NCBI GenBank assembly: GCA_903772945.1
Contig: CAICTM010000721.1
Span: forward strand, 1-51,145
Direction of reading: 5' to 3'
Origin: Seminavis robusta
Lineage: Eukaryota; Bacillariophyta; Bacillariophyceae; Naviculales; Naviculaceae
DNA length: 51,145 nucleotides
The notes under the pieces: generated by a model
The model's input: only the letters and a program-made list of their open reading frames with translations
What the model was told of the DNA's origin: nothing
The model's database searches: none
Program-made: the position numbers and the translations under genes
Part shown: positions 1-9,781 of the stretch, in pieces
Position numbering within the stretch: position 1 is the first letter of the stretch
How the letters are laid out: every line of letters starts with the position of its first letter

Positions 1-144
1 CAAGGGTCACAGAAGCCGCGACAGCAGTCGGACAGGAGAACATATGATTAAAGTACGGGGCACTCTCATGAGATTTGGATGTAGACATGTGCGTCGCACG
101 ATGCAATCCTACAAGGGGATCAGGCTTGTATGGGTGTATATACC

Positions 145-1109
145 TTAGGTTCCAAGTCTGGTAGACTGTGCCGCCATTGGCGGTAGCATGTCGGAGCCGT
201 ACAGTGCCATTTCATTGACTCGGTCTATAGTGTAAGACCTTTGTACTTTGCTGACCGTACTTGCGTGCTGATACTGTTGAATCATCACGGTATCGTTGAC
301 ATTGTATTGATGAGGGACCGCGTTGCGTTTTCCTATCGTTGTTTGTTGGATTAGTCCTTGGCGACGTTCCTTGATGTACTTCCAGTTGGCTTCGAAACGA
401 CTTGTGAATCGCGTCACGATTGAACACAGCTGCGCAGGCGTTGCACGCAAGTGGTATGAATCGTGGCATTCATTGCAAAGCGAACCGCCGTGAGGACTCC
501 ATCCCAGGATCCATTCAACAGGTCGTCTTGGCTTGATGTTTTGAACAGCGATCAAGTTGCGTATGGTCTGATAAGCACGCTCGACCATAGAGTTGTCTTG
601 AGGTTACGCGTAGTGATGAACTTGCGACGAAGTCCATATTCAATCCCGGAGAGTCTTTTCGACCTCTGCGCGGAACTCACGTCCTCTATCCATGATAACC
701 TCAGCAGGCCATGGATACCGAGTAAGCCACTTTGTTCTAGGACGATGGCTACTTCGTCTGCTGCCTTGGAGCAGATCTCTGCAATCTCGAACCATCCGGT
801 TAGGGATCAATCATTGTCAAGCAATGAAGTGTGCAGGAATTCTTTTTCTTAGGATCCCCGACGTTGTAGGGATCCTATCAGGTCAATACATAGTCTTTCC
901 AAGGGATCTCCTCGCAAGTCTTTGGAGGCATCAATCACCAGCTTACGCGTCTTGGGTTTGTTCATCTGGCAGCTCTGGCAACGCTGACATACGGACTGCA
1001 CAGTCTTGCGCAGTCCTTTCCAGGTGTAGTGTTGGCTGATGGTAGTTCTGTGCGAGTCTCGCCAGGATGCATCAGTACACATGGTACCATTGACTAGCTT
1101 CTTCTGCAT
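145..1109 (-). pseudogene. Gypsy integrase remnant
   Basis: The 849-1109 part encodes the zinc-binding HHCC region (HRTTISQHYTWKGLRKTV, then CQRCQSC) followed by the start of the catalytic core (ERLCIDLIGS, carrying the first catalytic Asp). In other frames between about 600 and 850 the core continues with a TGWFEIAEI stretch and an MDRGREF-like stretch containing the second Asp. MVERAYQTIRN at 540-588 carries the expected Glu. The remaining C-terminal part runs to 145. The frame breaks several times, so it is non-functional as it stands. Confidence 0.85.
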
Positions 1110-1559
1110 AGTCTTAGGTACGACGATCTTGTCGTCCTTGACTACTAGTCGTAAGACTTATCCCCTCTGGGGAAAGATTGCTTCTTTTAGTCGTTTGGCT
1201 TGTCCCTGAGGAGTTTCTTGATATCGTTGTGTCCTTCTGACGATGTTCGATCTCGGGGAAAGAGAGAGGAACTCGCTAGGAAGTCCTCTTTCGTTGCAGC
1301 CATGAGCTCAGCGATCTCGCGGCTTCCATCTGTTCTGAAGAACCATCTTGTTGGAGATTTAAGTCTCGACAAGCATCAGCGACGATGTTTGTTCGCCCTT
1401 GATGTACCGTAGTTAGGGCCGTATTCTTCCAGATAAGGGCCGTCTCATTCACGATCGGTATGAAGTTCTTACATGTAAGATTCTTGTGGTCCGTATGTAC
1501 AACAATCTTCTGTCCTAAGAAGAATGTTACGGAACTTCTTTCAGAGTTTCTACGATACT

Positions 1560-2259
1560 GAGAATTCCTTCTCCGTAACGGTGTAGCGTGTCTGAGCAGG
1601 GTTGAGCTTTCTGCTGTAGAACGCGATAAGTTTTCCCTTCTTGGAAATTACTGCACTTAGTTGAGTATCACTCGCATCCGTGTGGATAACGAATGTATCG
1701 TTGAGTCAGGGTAAGCGAGCAAGGTTTCTTTGCTGATGATCTTCTTCATCTGGCTAAAGGCCTTGTCGTGTTCGGCTTCCCATTTCCACTTCGTTGTTTT
1801 GGAAGTCAACGAAGCGAGTGGAGCCAGTACATTGATCGTCTAATCCACATTTCATATAGTAGTTCACTATCAATGAATCTACGGAGTTCTTTTCTGTTGT
1901 TAGGAGAGCGATTTTCTTGATCGCGTCTATTTTCCTTGGCTATAGGTTGGATCCTTCATCGAGTAATCCAGTAACTAAATATTCAAGTTCTCCTCCTTGA
2001 CGAAGAAGGACTTGTTAGCATTGATCTTTAGTCCGGCTTCTCTCGAAGTCGTCGGAGAACTTCATCCAAACTTTCAGACGTGATCTGCCAGATCGCCGTT
2101 AGTTAGGATGAGTAGATCATCAATTATCCACGCGACGTATTCTGTGTGTTGCATTAGTGTTCCCATCTCCTCTTGGAAGATGTCGGGATTATTACATAAG
2201 CCCATTGCAACCTCTGGTAACTCGTGACTTTTCCCTTCGGGAGTAACGATATGAATCAC
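1560..2259 (-). pseudogene. Gypsy reverse transcriptase-RNase H remnant
   Basis: The 2074-2259 segment shows the RT palm: VAMGLCNNPDIFQEEM followed by YVAWIIDDLLILT, where the usual YxDD box reads IIDD. Continuing on the minus strand in shifted frames, about 1980-2070 gives LDEVLRRLREAGLKI and NKSFFVKEE, the thumb region. About 1560-1700 gives the RNase H start, HTDASDTQLSAVISKKGK and AFYSRKLNPAQTRYTVTEKE. Domain order and spacing match Ty3/gypsy pol. The broken frame means this is a relic. Confidence 0.85.
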
Positions 2260-3074
2260 AAGTGTTTGCTTCGAGTGAAGGTTACAGCTCGATGTGTATT
2301 TCCATGTTCAGGTCTATACTAGTGGCGTACTTGAATCCGTCTAGTATCAAGAGCATTGTCCTGTATTTTTGGGATAGGATAGGCATTCCGCTTAATCACT
2401 ATTTGTTCATTCCCGGAAAATCAGAGATAGAATCATACAGATCCATCTTTTTGGGAATGAAAAAAGTTTGGTCCGCCCCCATGTCGGAACGGTCACCTTC
2501 TTGAATACTCCTGCTTTCGCAGAGACGTTCAACACTCCTTCTAAGAGTGTTGTTATGGACACGTGGAAGTAGGATTAAGTCCTAGCGTGATAGGGTGTTA
2601 GCGTCAGCGAGGAGTTCTACTTCGTAGTCGTCATCCATCTGCCACTTTTACTCAGAGTTGCCATCGAAAAGGTCCATGAGTACTTCGTCAACTAAGGAAG
2701 TGAAGCCCTGTTTCCTGCTCTTCCTTATTCAACTGAGTTTGACTTTGCGCAAACTTGCCTTAAGTCAGTTTTCGTATTTCGCATCAAAAATCTCTTGAGA
2801 CGATCTGCCTTTCTCAACGGCAGTAGTGATCAGGAATCTAGAAATTCTCTTCTTCATGGTGTCGCTATCTTTCATAGGAATAGATATGCCGTCCCACTCC
2901 ACTGACATTGTAGTAAAATCGAACTTGAAATCCTAAGTCGGAGAGAACGTCTCGACCTATGATCATGTCATACGCCCCAAGCTCTTGGTGACGTGCAAAT
3001 TCCCCATTCGATAATTCTATCATCGCTCGGAATTCAGTAATCATGCATGCACCTTTGCCACTTCGTGCTGGGTT

Positions 3075-3335
3075 TTAATTCTCCTGCAGGGCTCGTTCCA
3101 CCATGGTTTGGACGCCCCCATGTTCCTTCATGCGTAATTTTCTTAGCATGAGTTGAGCAATCAAAGTTCGGGATGCTCCGTTATCCAGTAAGCAACGGAT
3201 TGTAACGGTTTTTGGTTTCCTTTTTTCTCGTTTGTTAAATCTAACATAGACTTTGGGTTTGAGGTCTCTTGTTGAGGTCTCTTGTCTTGCCATGTTTACG
3301 AGGTGGTTGACCACGGACTCAGGGGGCGAATGCAA
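3075..3335 (-). pseudogene. Gypsy retropepsin fragment
   Basis: An 86-codon minus-strand reading frame contains VTIRCLLDNGASRTLIAQ, the flap/active-site region of a retroviral-type aspartic protease. The usual D-T/S-G triad reads D-N-G here. It sits upstream of the RT relic in the expected gypsy position. The fragment is too short to be a whole protease and has no identifiable gag in frame before it. Confidence 0.7.
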
Positions 3336-4143
3336 TACATGGCTCTTAGCCTTATTCGCGACTCGATCCTAGATAGGGTTTGAGTTCGACTCATGACTGA
3401 GTCTCTCGTGAATAGTCATTTGAGACAGGGTTCTCAATGACCGCTCTAGTCATACTAGGTTGATGATGAAACATCGCTCTAGATATTTAGCCAGCGTGGA
3501 GTACTTCCACGCCACTAGATCCATGCTAGACGAATCTTCCACGCGTTCCGTTTTAGGATCGTGGAGATACGTAGGATTGCTACCGCAACCTACTCTATCA
3601 CACTTTATAGTCTCCCGCGGGAGACCAGATCTACGATCCTTCGATGGTGATCTCTCTCGTTGATTAGTTTTCATAGCTTTCTAATCTCTCTCATAACTTT
3701 CATTCTCTCAAACACAAAACACTCGAAAGATCTTTACACTAGCTTTTAGCGTAGTGCAACTGACTTCGATTATTACTACGACAACAATGACAATTGCTAC
3801 CTGTATGACGAAACTACCGAATGCTTCACTGATTCGTATGGCAATTCTTATTGCTAATTCCTACCTCCAGCATGCACTCCATTCCTTTTCCACATTACTT
3901 TTCTGTTCTGCTCCTCTCACTATACTGGTCTTTCTTCTTTCACGATTTTTTGATCTCCAATGCTATCCCATTCCAGATCATGGGAGGGTGTTGCACGAAG
4001 GACAGACCAAATAGCTAGATAAGCAGCACACTGCACTCTCACTTATCTTATTACCATGTTATTACACTGATTGATAGGTCCACTGACAGCACTTGGCTCT
4101 GCCTCTTTTGTAGGCCGCCCTTGACAAATCTTGGGAGGAGAGG
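3336..4143. other. Intergenic: end of gypsy relic to GCR1-like gene
   Basis: About 0.8 kb without a supportable gene. The first 350 bp may be eroded gag or leader of the gypsy relic (several repeats of GACTC/GAGTC-type words), but no domain can be read. The remainder is plain AT-rich sequence and presumably contains the promoter of the gene starting near 4144. Confidence 0.4.
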
Positions 4144-5129
4144 ATGGATCCTCCCGTTCGTACCAGGATTGTACAAGCTTATTCGTCCATCAAGGACGAT
4201 CTTCCTGTGGGCGTCAACCCTGTGGTGAAAGTGCCTCTCTCGATTTGGACACACAACACCAAGCTCCACATCAACGAAATCGAGCCTATGGATACTGGCG
4301 GCGGTGGCACGGCTGGTGGCGCGGCTGGTGGCACTACGGTAACTACGGTCAGGCAAGCAGTCGTCAAGTTGCCAATCAGTCACGGCAGTTGACTGCTATG
4401 GAAACGCAGCAGCAGGTACGTACGAACGAACGAGGAGATTCTGACACGTATTATTGCGCAGTACAACCAGCTCCAGCAGCTCATTGCGCAAGAAGGTAGG
4501 ACCCGCGACAGTTCCGCTGCAGCTTTGCGAGGTTGGTTGGAGACTTGGCTTGGCGCGGAGCTGAGGAAACTCAATGGCAACATTTGCAGGTAAGTGTGGA
4601 CTTGTGGCTGTTGGCTATTGCAACCATGGCTATTACTGCTTCTAACTCTGCATTTTGGTTTGTTTTTAGGATTGCTGTTCAGCCTCCTAGGATGGCCACA
4701 CCTGGCCAGGTAGATGCTAATCTTTTTAGAAATGGATTGACTGTGGAAAGGACTCGCCGGAATGGTCAGACTAGCCTCAGGTACAGAAGCGCTGTGGCTA
4801 CTCCTGCTGACAGTAGGCCTGCCAAGCTATCCAAGTACAGGAATATTGGCCCTGCTTGGACAGAGTGGATTGATGGTATTGATGGAAACAAGCCAGCCAA
4901 GAACTTCACTCCTGAAGAGATCAGGGCTTGCAAGTCTACCTACTCCAGGAGGAAGTCACTCTGGGACCTCATGGCTAAACTTGTTAATTCTGGCAAAGCT
5001 CCAGCTTGGGTCATTAGCAAGATCGACCATCACTACACAGGAAGTGTTTTGAATATTGCTGCTGCCATCAAGCAGGACACCATTATGAACAGTCTGCATG
5101 AGGATCTTTGTATTGTTCGTGCTCAGTAA
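4144..5129 (+). CDS. GCR1-like DNA-binding domain protein, spliced, possibly broken
   Basis: The best-supported part is exon 3 (4670-5129), joined across a clear 80-nt GTAAGT..TTTTAG intron (4590-4669). It encodes AWTEWIDGIDGNKPAKNF and STYSRRKSLWDLMAKLVNSG, resembling the GCR1_C-type DNA-binding domain, which is also found fused to Crypton recombinases. The preceding exon (to 4589) encodes a short helical Gln-rich stretch (YNQLQQLIAQEG). The start at 4144 (MDPPVRTRIVQAY) is in the same frame as exon 2 but separated from it by one TGA at 4390-4392; a small intron with donor GTAACT at 4339 would remove it. No recombinase domain is present. The same C-terminal domain recurs in the gene at 7860. 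Function as a DNA-binding or transposon-derived factor is inferred. Confidence 0.55.
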
Positions 5130-6786
5130 AGTTGACCATAGTTTAATCAGCATGCTAGCCATGCCTAATAGTGAGTTTGTTGCATGAGACATGAGCACTT
5201 CCTGTTGACTTGTGGCTTTTCGTTGGCTTTTCGTTGGTACGGAGCGAGCGATTTTGGACTTGTGCTTTTCGAATGTACGTACGCTAGCTACTAGCTAGTA
5301 GTGGCCAGTGATTTTACTAGTAGCCAGCGATTTCGAGCACTTGTGCGTTTTCGAAGAGGATAGAGGTGCGACGTTATCTTAACAGTGAGTAGTAGAGGTG
5401 CGAGCCTCATTTTTCTTAGAACCGAGGCGGTGACCTTCACTGGTTCGTCATTGGTATTAACATCGATCGACCTTGCATACACCAGGTGTTGGGTACCTCG
5501 ATACCTTTCCATACTGTACCTCCTGTAGGATGCCTACTACACGTACAGGGTCTCAGTATTTCTCTCAGAACTGGAATATACTTTTACGGTACTACCCAAA
5601 AAACCGGTATGCATCTCAATTTTTGCGATACTGGTACAGCCTTTTGGTCCTTGTGTTTGCTCCTTGTAGTCAGTTTGCTCTCCATACCGGGACCATGACA
5701 CGCATCCACAATGACTACTGTACATGTTATCATTTTAAAAAAATAACGAAGTTTTATTATTTAGGCTGCACCTCATTAGACGATCTGCTGAACGGTGCCA
5801 TAATGAACTCATACTATACCTCAGACACACGAAGGTGCCCACTTAGGAATGGCTACTGTACATGTTATCATTGATCTGTCTCGACACAGGCAACACTGAA
5901 CACACGGCTCAATAATAGCCTCAGGTGGTGATTTCATCAGGCATTGACGGTAGCAGTGTTCTCTAGCTAGACAGAGTGGCTCGCTAAGAGTGGGTGCCTG
6001 ATAGTGTGGCTATGGTACATGTACAGCACAAATTCAGACTGGAATTCTTTTTTAGTGCTCCGCAGCGGTACAAGCACGGTGCTGTACCCTCTTTTCACGG
6101 CTCGTGCTGGCTTATTGCTTTGCCGCCAAATTTCAGCGGCACAGACTCGACTCGACTCGGAGCATTCAGTACCGTTATCGCAAAACCACGGAATCATGGA
6201 ACGTATCTATTGTAGTATAAGGGGGGATTAGAGTAGGGAAATTATCTACGGAAGCCAGCCGGGGCCAGGCTTAAGCAAAGAACAGTCGAAATTCAGGACT
6301 AGGTTCTGTGGGATCAGGGGCAAGAAATTGAGGACCAGTACGGGGGCCAAATGGTTTGGCTTTGCGAGATCCACGGAGACATAAATGGGTAGCTTTCACA
6401 AGGGCAATTGAGATACGGGTCTGCATGAAAAACATCATTTGAGAGTAGGAAAACTGAGTTTTGGAGGCAGTAGCAGAACGGTAGTTCGCATATCAGAACC
6501 TCAAACCATTGGTACAGAAAGTACAGCAGGACCGTCGTGCCGACATCGGCCCAATCCGTACACTACCTCTGTAGAATCGCTGTAGAGCCACTAGCCAATC
6601 AAACGTATGATAGCCGACTGACGTCAGTCGTGCATTATTTATTTATTTATTTATCTCTGTGTCAGCTCGATCAGTCTCTCGTCGTGTTGTTTTCGTGTTG
6701 TTTTCGAAAGACCGACGGAGCATGCATCCAGAGGATTTGAGCGAGATAGTGAAGCAAGACAATAAAACCGAGGTCATCCCGTCCGT
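5130..6786. other. Intergenic, 1.66 kb
   Basis: No gene is supportable; the short open frames here lack domains and plausible context. Visible structure is limited to a near-perfect direct repeat of about 21 bp (CTACTGTACATGTTATCATT) at about 5714-5733 and 5855-5874, a short GGCTTTTCGTT duplication near 5215-5236, CTAGCTA runs near 5283, and a TATT microsatellite near 6637-6654. Confidence 0.4.
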
Positions 6787-7002
6787 ATTCAGTAGCCGCA
6801 GAGGTACTTCGCAGAGGTGTACTTACCGCATTCAGTAGCCGCAGAGGTACTTCGCAGAGGTACTCACCGCAGCCGAGGAGATAGCCGCTTTCATCGCAAT
6901 CCTCCGAAGACGATGAGTGCGAGTACGAAAGAGGCGCCGGCTGGTATCGACCACTACATGAGTGCGAGTACGAAAGAGGCGCCGGCTGGTATTGACCACT
7001 AC
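6787..7002 (+). repeat. Two consecutive tandem duplications at a gene start
   Basis: A unit of about 42 bp (ATTCAGTAGCCGCAGAGGTA...) is duplicated at about 6787-6829 and 6830-6870. Just downstream a 45-bp unit is duplicated at 6913-6957 and 6958-7002 with one mismatch (C/T). The second pair is in frame and includes the start codon, giving two copies of MSASTKEAPAGIDHY. Confidence 0.85.
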
Positions 7003-7637
7003 ATCCGGAACCTGTACTCCAGTGGACGGTTCCCCAAGGTGGACGACAACGGCATGGTGTTCTTGGCGGCTGTTGGCAAGACAGGACGTGCCTCTGTGAA
7101 AGCTAGGACTCCTCTAGTGGCGGGGAAATTGGATCAACATCTGCAGCGCCATTTCCCACAGGGAGCAGTCCACGAAGTCACATCTCCTGTTGTGAGAGCC
7201 CTGGAAGAAAGCTGCAGGCCAGGGTCAGTCCCAAATTACGAATTTCTTTGGGAACGGCGTTGACAAATGATGGAAGGCAGAGCAACAGTCTCTAGCAGCC
7301 ATGGAATTTGAGCTCCCGGCTCACACTCTTCTTTATGCCTGAGATATTTGACCGCAGCATCCTGGAAAAGCATTCGAGGTACAAGTTCATGGACCCAGCA
7401 ACAGCCAAAGAAGGACCCAAGACTCCATGCCCCCATTGTGGCACCAACAAGCATGTGTCATTGGTTATCAGAAGTGGCCTCAAGATAGGCCAACACAGAG
7501 CAATTGCTTCCTTCAGGGGTCACATACCAATGTACTGCTTCATCTACAAGTATGACAATAAACAATGCACTGGAGGGAAGGCTCTGCTGCAGTGCTTTGA
7601 GGGCAAGCCAGAAGACCATGTGTTCCACTCCCACTAG
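6913..7637 (+). CDS. Hypothetical protein with CxxC zinc-binding-like motif, two frames
   Basis: The first frame (6913-7263) starts with a duplicated MSASTKEAPAGIDHY peptide and continues with IRNLYSSGRFPKVDDNG and a hydrophilic region ending near PNYEFLWERR. A second frame (open from 7296, to 7637) carries EGPKTPCPHCGTNKHVSL, YCFIYKYDNKQCTGG and ends EDHVFHSH; CPHC plus a later Cys and C-terminal His residues suggest metal binding. The two frames could be joined by an intron with donor GTCAGT near 7224 and acceptor ..CTCTAGCAG near 7298, or the gene carries a frameshift. I do not recognise the family. It lies between two GCR1-like genes, so a mobile-element origin for the group is possible but unproven. 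Confidence 0.5.
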
Positions 7638-7859
7638 CTAGCTAGCTTGGTGGTTGGGCCCCAAGGGGCCCAATCTTTATGGTTCAGAGCCCCCTGCGGG
7701 GGCTCAACCTTTATAGTACTAGCTTAAAAAAATTTCGTAGCAAGCAAGCCGTTGTAAGAGAATCTTGGCTTGGGGGGCAAGCATGCCATCCACAGAAACA
7801 ACAAAGGGATGAAAGGAAGCGCGATCGTATCTATTTAGTATTTATTTTCTTCTGGAATC

Positions 7860-8648
7860 ATGGAATCAACAACGCCACAACAACAACCAACCAAGAAGAA
7901 GATCAAACTGGACACTGGCCGCAACATTGTCCTGACAGGTCAAGAAGGTGTCGACAGATGGCTCCAAAAGTTGGGCGTAGACAGCTTTGTGGATGCCGAG
8001 AACAATGAAATCGACGACTTTCTCGCGTTGGACGATGGCGCAACGTACAGCTTGGGTCCTCGACAACAGCAACAACAAACGTCTGCCGCTGCGGCATCAC
8101 CACAACAAGCTGTAGCACCAAGACGACAACAACCACCAATGAAGGGGATGGATATGATGGTGTCGGCAATTCAACAACTCCAAGGGCAGATCACGCAGCG
8201 GCAGGAAACCATGAGTGCCATTATGAATGAAGTTCAGAATTTCAATCAAAAAGTTAAAGATTTGACAGCAGAGCAAGGGGTTTCTCTACCAGAAGACAAC
8301 AGCACACAACAAGATCAGGAACCTGGCACGGCTCGATTGAACAAGACGGTTCGAACGTTGGAGCTGGCGTGGGAGGAATGGACGCAAGGGCTGAACGGTG
8401 CCAAGCCGGCCATGGACTTTAATGCAACTGAGCGAGGTTTGAACAAGAACAAGTGTACTTATAGTAGACGATTGCCGATTTGGCGGCTCATGTCCAAATT
8501 GGTATATTCGGGAGTATCGGTCCCAGACACAATTCGTCGCATCAAGACCGTATATGGTGACAGAACTGGCCTCATTGAGCTGTCACGAAGGATCAAAGCA
8601 GATGTCAAGGCAGACACGCTGGACGAGTTGCTAAAAGTCGATGACTGA
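7860..8648 (+). CDS. GCR1-like DNA-binding domain protein
   Basis: An uninterrupted 262-residue protein. Residues 1-60 are acidic with a short basic patch (KKKIK) near residue 12. Residues 65-100 are Gln-rich, and residues about 100-145 form a predicted coiled coil (AIQQLQGQITQRQETM). Residues about 161-262 are the GCR1_C-like domain: LAWEEWTQGLNGAKPAMDF, TYSRRLPIWRLMSKLVYSG, then a helical tail. The domain aligns by eye with the product of the gene at 4144-5129, sharing the W-x-x-W, YSRR and W-x-L-M-x-K-L-V positions. Coiled coil plus DNA-binding domain suggests a dimeric nuclear DNA-binding protein, either a regulator or a domesticated/partial Crypton component. No recombinase catalytic residues are visible. 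Confidence 0.75.
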   Translation: MESTTPQQQPTKKKIKLDTGRNIVLTGQEGVDRWLQKLGVDSFVDAENNEIDDFLALDDGATYSLGPRQQQQQTSAAAASPQQAVAPRRQQPPMKGMDMMVSAIQQLQGQITQRQETMSAIMNEVQNFNQKVKDLTAEQGVSLPEDNSTQQDQEPGTARLNKTVRTLELAWEEWTQGLNGAKPAMDFNATERGLNKNKCTYSRRLPIWRLMSKLVYSGVSVPDTIRRIKTVYGDRTGLIELSRRIKADVKADTLDELLKVDD

Positions 8649-8865
8649 CTACATCTAGCTAGCTATGAAAATCAGTTTTGAAATGCATGTCTGTGGGCGT
8701 TGTGTCTTCGTCCACATACTCCGTTCCAGGATGTTGCCATTCCGAAACGCGATGGCGATCAGTCCGGTCCGGTATTACGGGTGCTTCCTCTTGCCGGAAC
8801 TGATGATGTAGAGCCTCAGGGATTGTTCAAAGATGGGGCTCAGACCAGCCTCTGCAAGCAGTCTC

Positions 8866-9098
8866 AACTATAATGCCGCCGAGCGAGATTTGAACAAGAA
8901 TAAATGCACTTATGGTAGGTGATTGCCTATTTGGCGGCTCATTTCCAAATTGGTGTATTCGGGAGTATCGGTCCCTGACACCATTAGATGCATCAAGACA
9001 GTATAGGTGACAGAACAGGCCTCATTGAGCTATCCAGAAGGATCAAAACAGATGTCAAGGCAGACACAAGGGACGAGACGCTAAAAGTGGACAACTGA
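8866..9098 (+). pseudogene. Tandem-duplicated relic of GCR1-like domain
   Basis: This stretch matches the 3' third of the upstream gene (from about 8409 to its stop at 8648) with scattered substitutions. It contains in-frame stops right after the TYSR-equivalent (TATGGTAGGTGA) and a small deletion after the VYGD-equivalent. The flank after the stop is also repeated: ATTGTTCAAA..GACCAGCCTC occurs near 8822-8852 and again near 9245-9278. The duplication therefore covers coding end plus 3' flank, with a period of roughly 450 bp. Confidence 0.8.
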
Positions 9099-9781
9099 CT
9101 ACATGTACTAGCTGGCTACATAAAAAATTGAAATACCGTTCTTGGGATGTTGTGTAGCAAGAAGCGAGGGCGATCATTCCGGTACCGGTAGTACGAGGGT
9201 GAAGGGGTGGCTCTTTGCTTGCTGGACTTTTGTTCGGCCTTGGAATTGTTCAAAAATAGGTAGGACCAAGACCAGCCTCAGAATACGAGATCAATCGGGC
9301 ACTAAAACCATCAAAAGGCATGTCCGAAAACGGAGGTATGATGTATGAGAGATTTTCGTTTGATACAATTTAGTGATGCAAACAGCATGTTCGAAGTAGT
9401 TCCGGGACGAGGTTGCCATTTGTTCTTAAAACGTAGATTAGCTAGCTAGATCAATTTTCGAGCAGCAAGTTGTCTCGGGTCTCTCCTGTGGTCTTTTTGA
9501 ATTCATGGCTCGGCCGGGCAGTTTGGTTCTGTTGTGAGTGGAAGAAAGAGACGAACCACCCGATCATTCCACTGCGAGCAAGAGTAGGGACGACCTTGGC
9601 AAGGCAAGTGTCGTCTCTCGCGTTGGTCTGTCTTTGACAAAATGTTCGTTGCCCCAACGTTTTCGTTTTCATTCGCCACACGCGTATTGTTGCTATTGTT
9701 GTTCGTTGTGTCATTCATCTCACGATTCATTCATTCATCCATTCATCCACTAGTATTCATTTCATTCCATTTCATTTCATT
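9099..9781. other. Intergenic with CATT-type microsatellite
   Basis: The first 200 bp are the decayed second copy of the 3' flank of the GCR1-like gene. The rest is AT-rich. About 9725-9796 is a run of CATTT/CATTC repeats abutting the stop codon of the NAD kinase on the other strand. No other gene is visible. Confidence 0.5.

Larger units (their letters stand above)
145..3335 (-). mobile_element. Decayed Ty3/gypsy-type retroelement
   Basis: Reading the minus strand from 3335 down to 145 gives the Ty3/gypsy pol order: retropepsin, reverse transcriptase, RNase H, integrase. Each piece is recognisable, but the frame changes repeatedly and no continuous pol ORF survives. I found no convincing LTR pair; the integrase end lies near the window edge, so the 3' LTR may be outside or lost. 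The protease-RT-RNaseH-integrase order separates it from Ty1/copia, where integrase precedes RT. It is presumably an inactive relic. Confidence 0.85.

Noticed and set aside
5473..5874. 133-codon frame with Cys and Tyr residues
   Set aside because: Spans a duplicated 21-bp non-coding motif and shows no family features.
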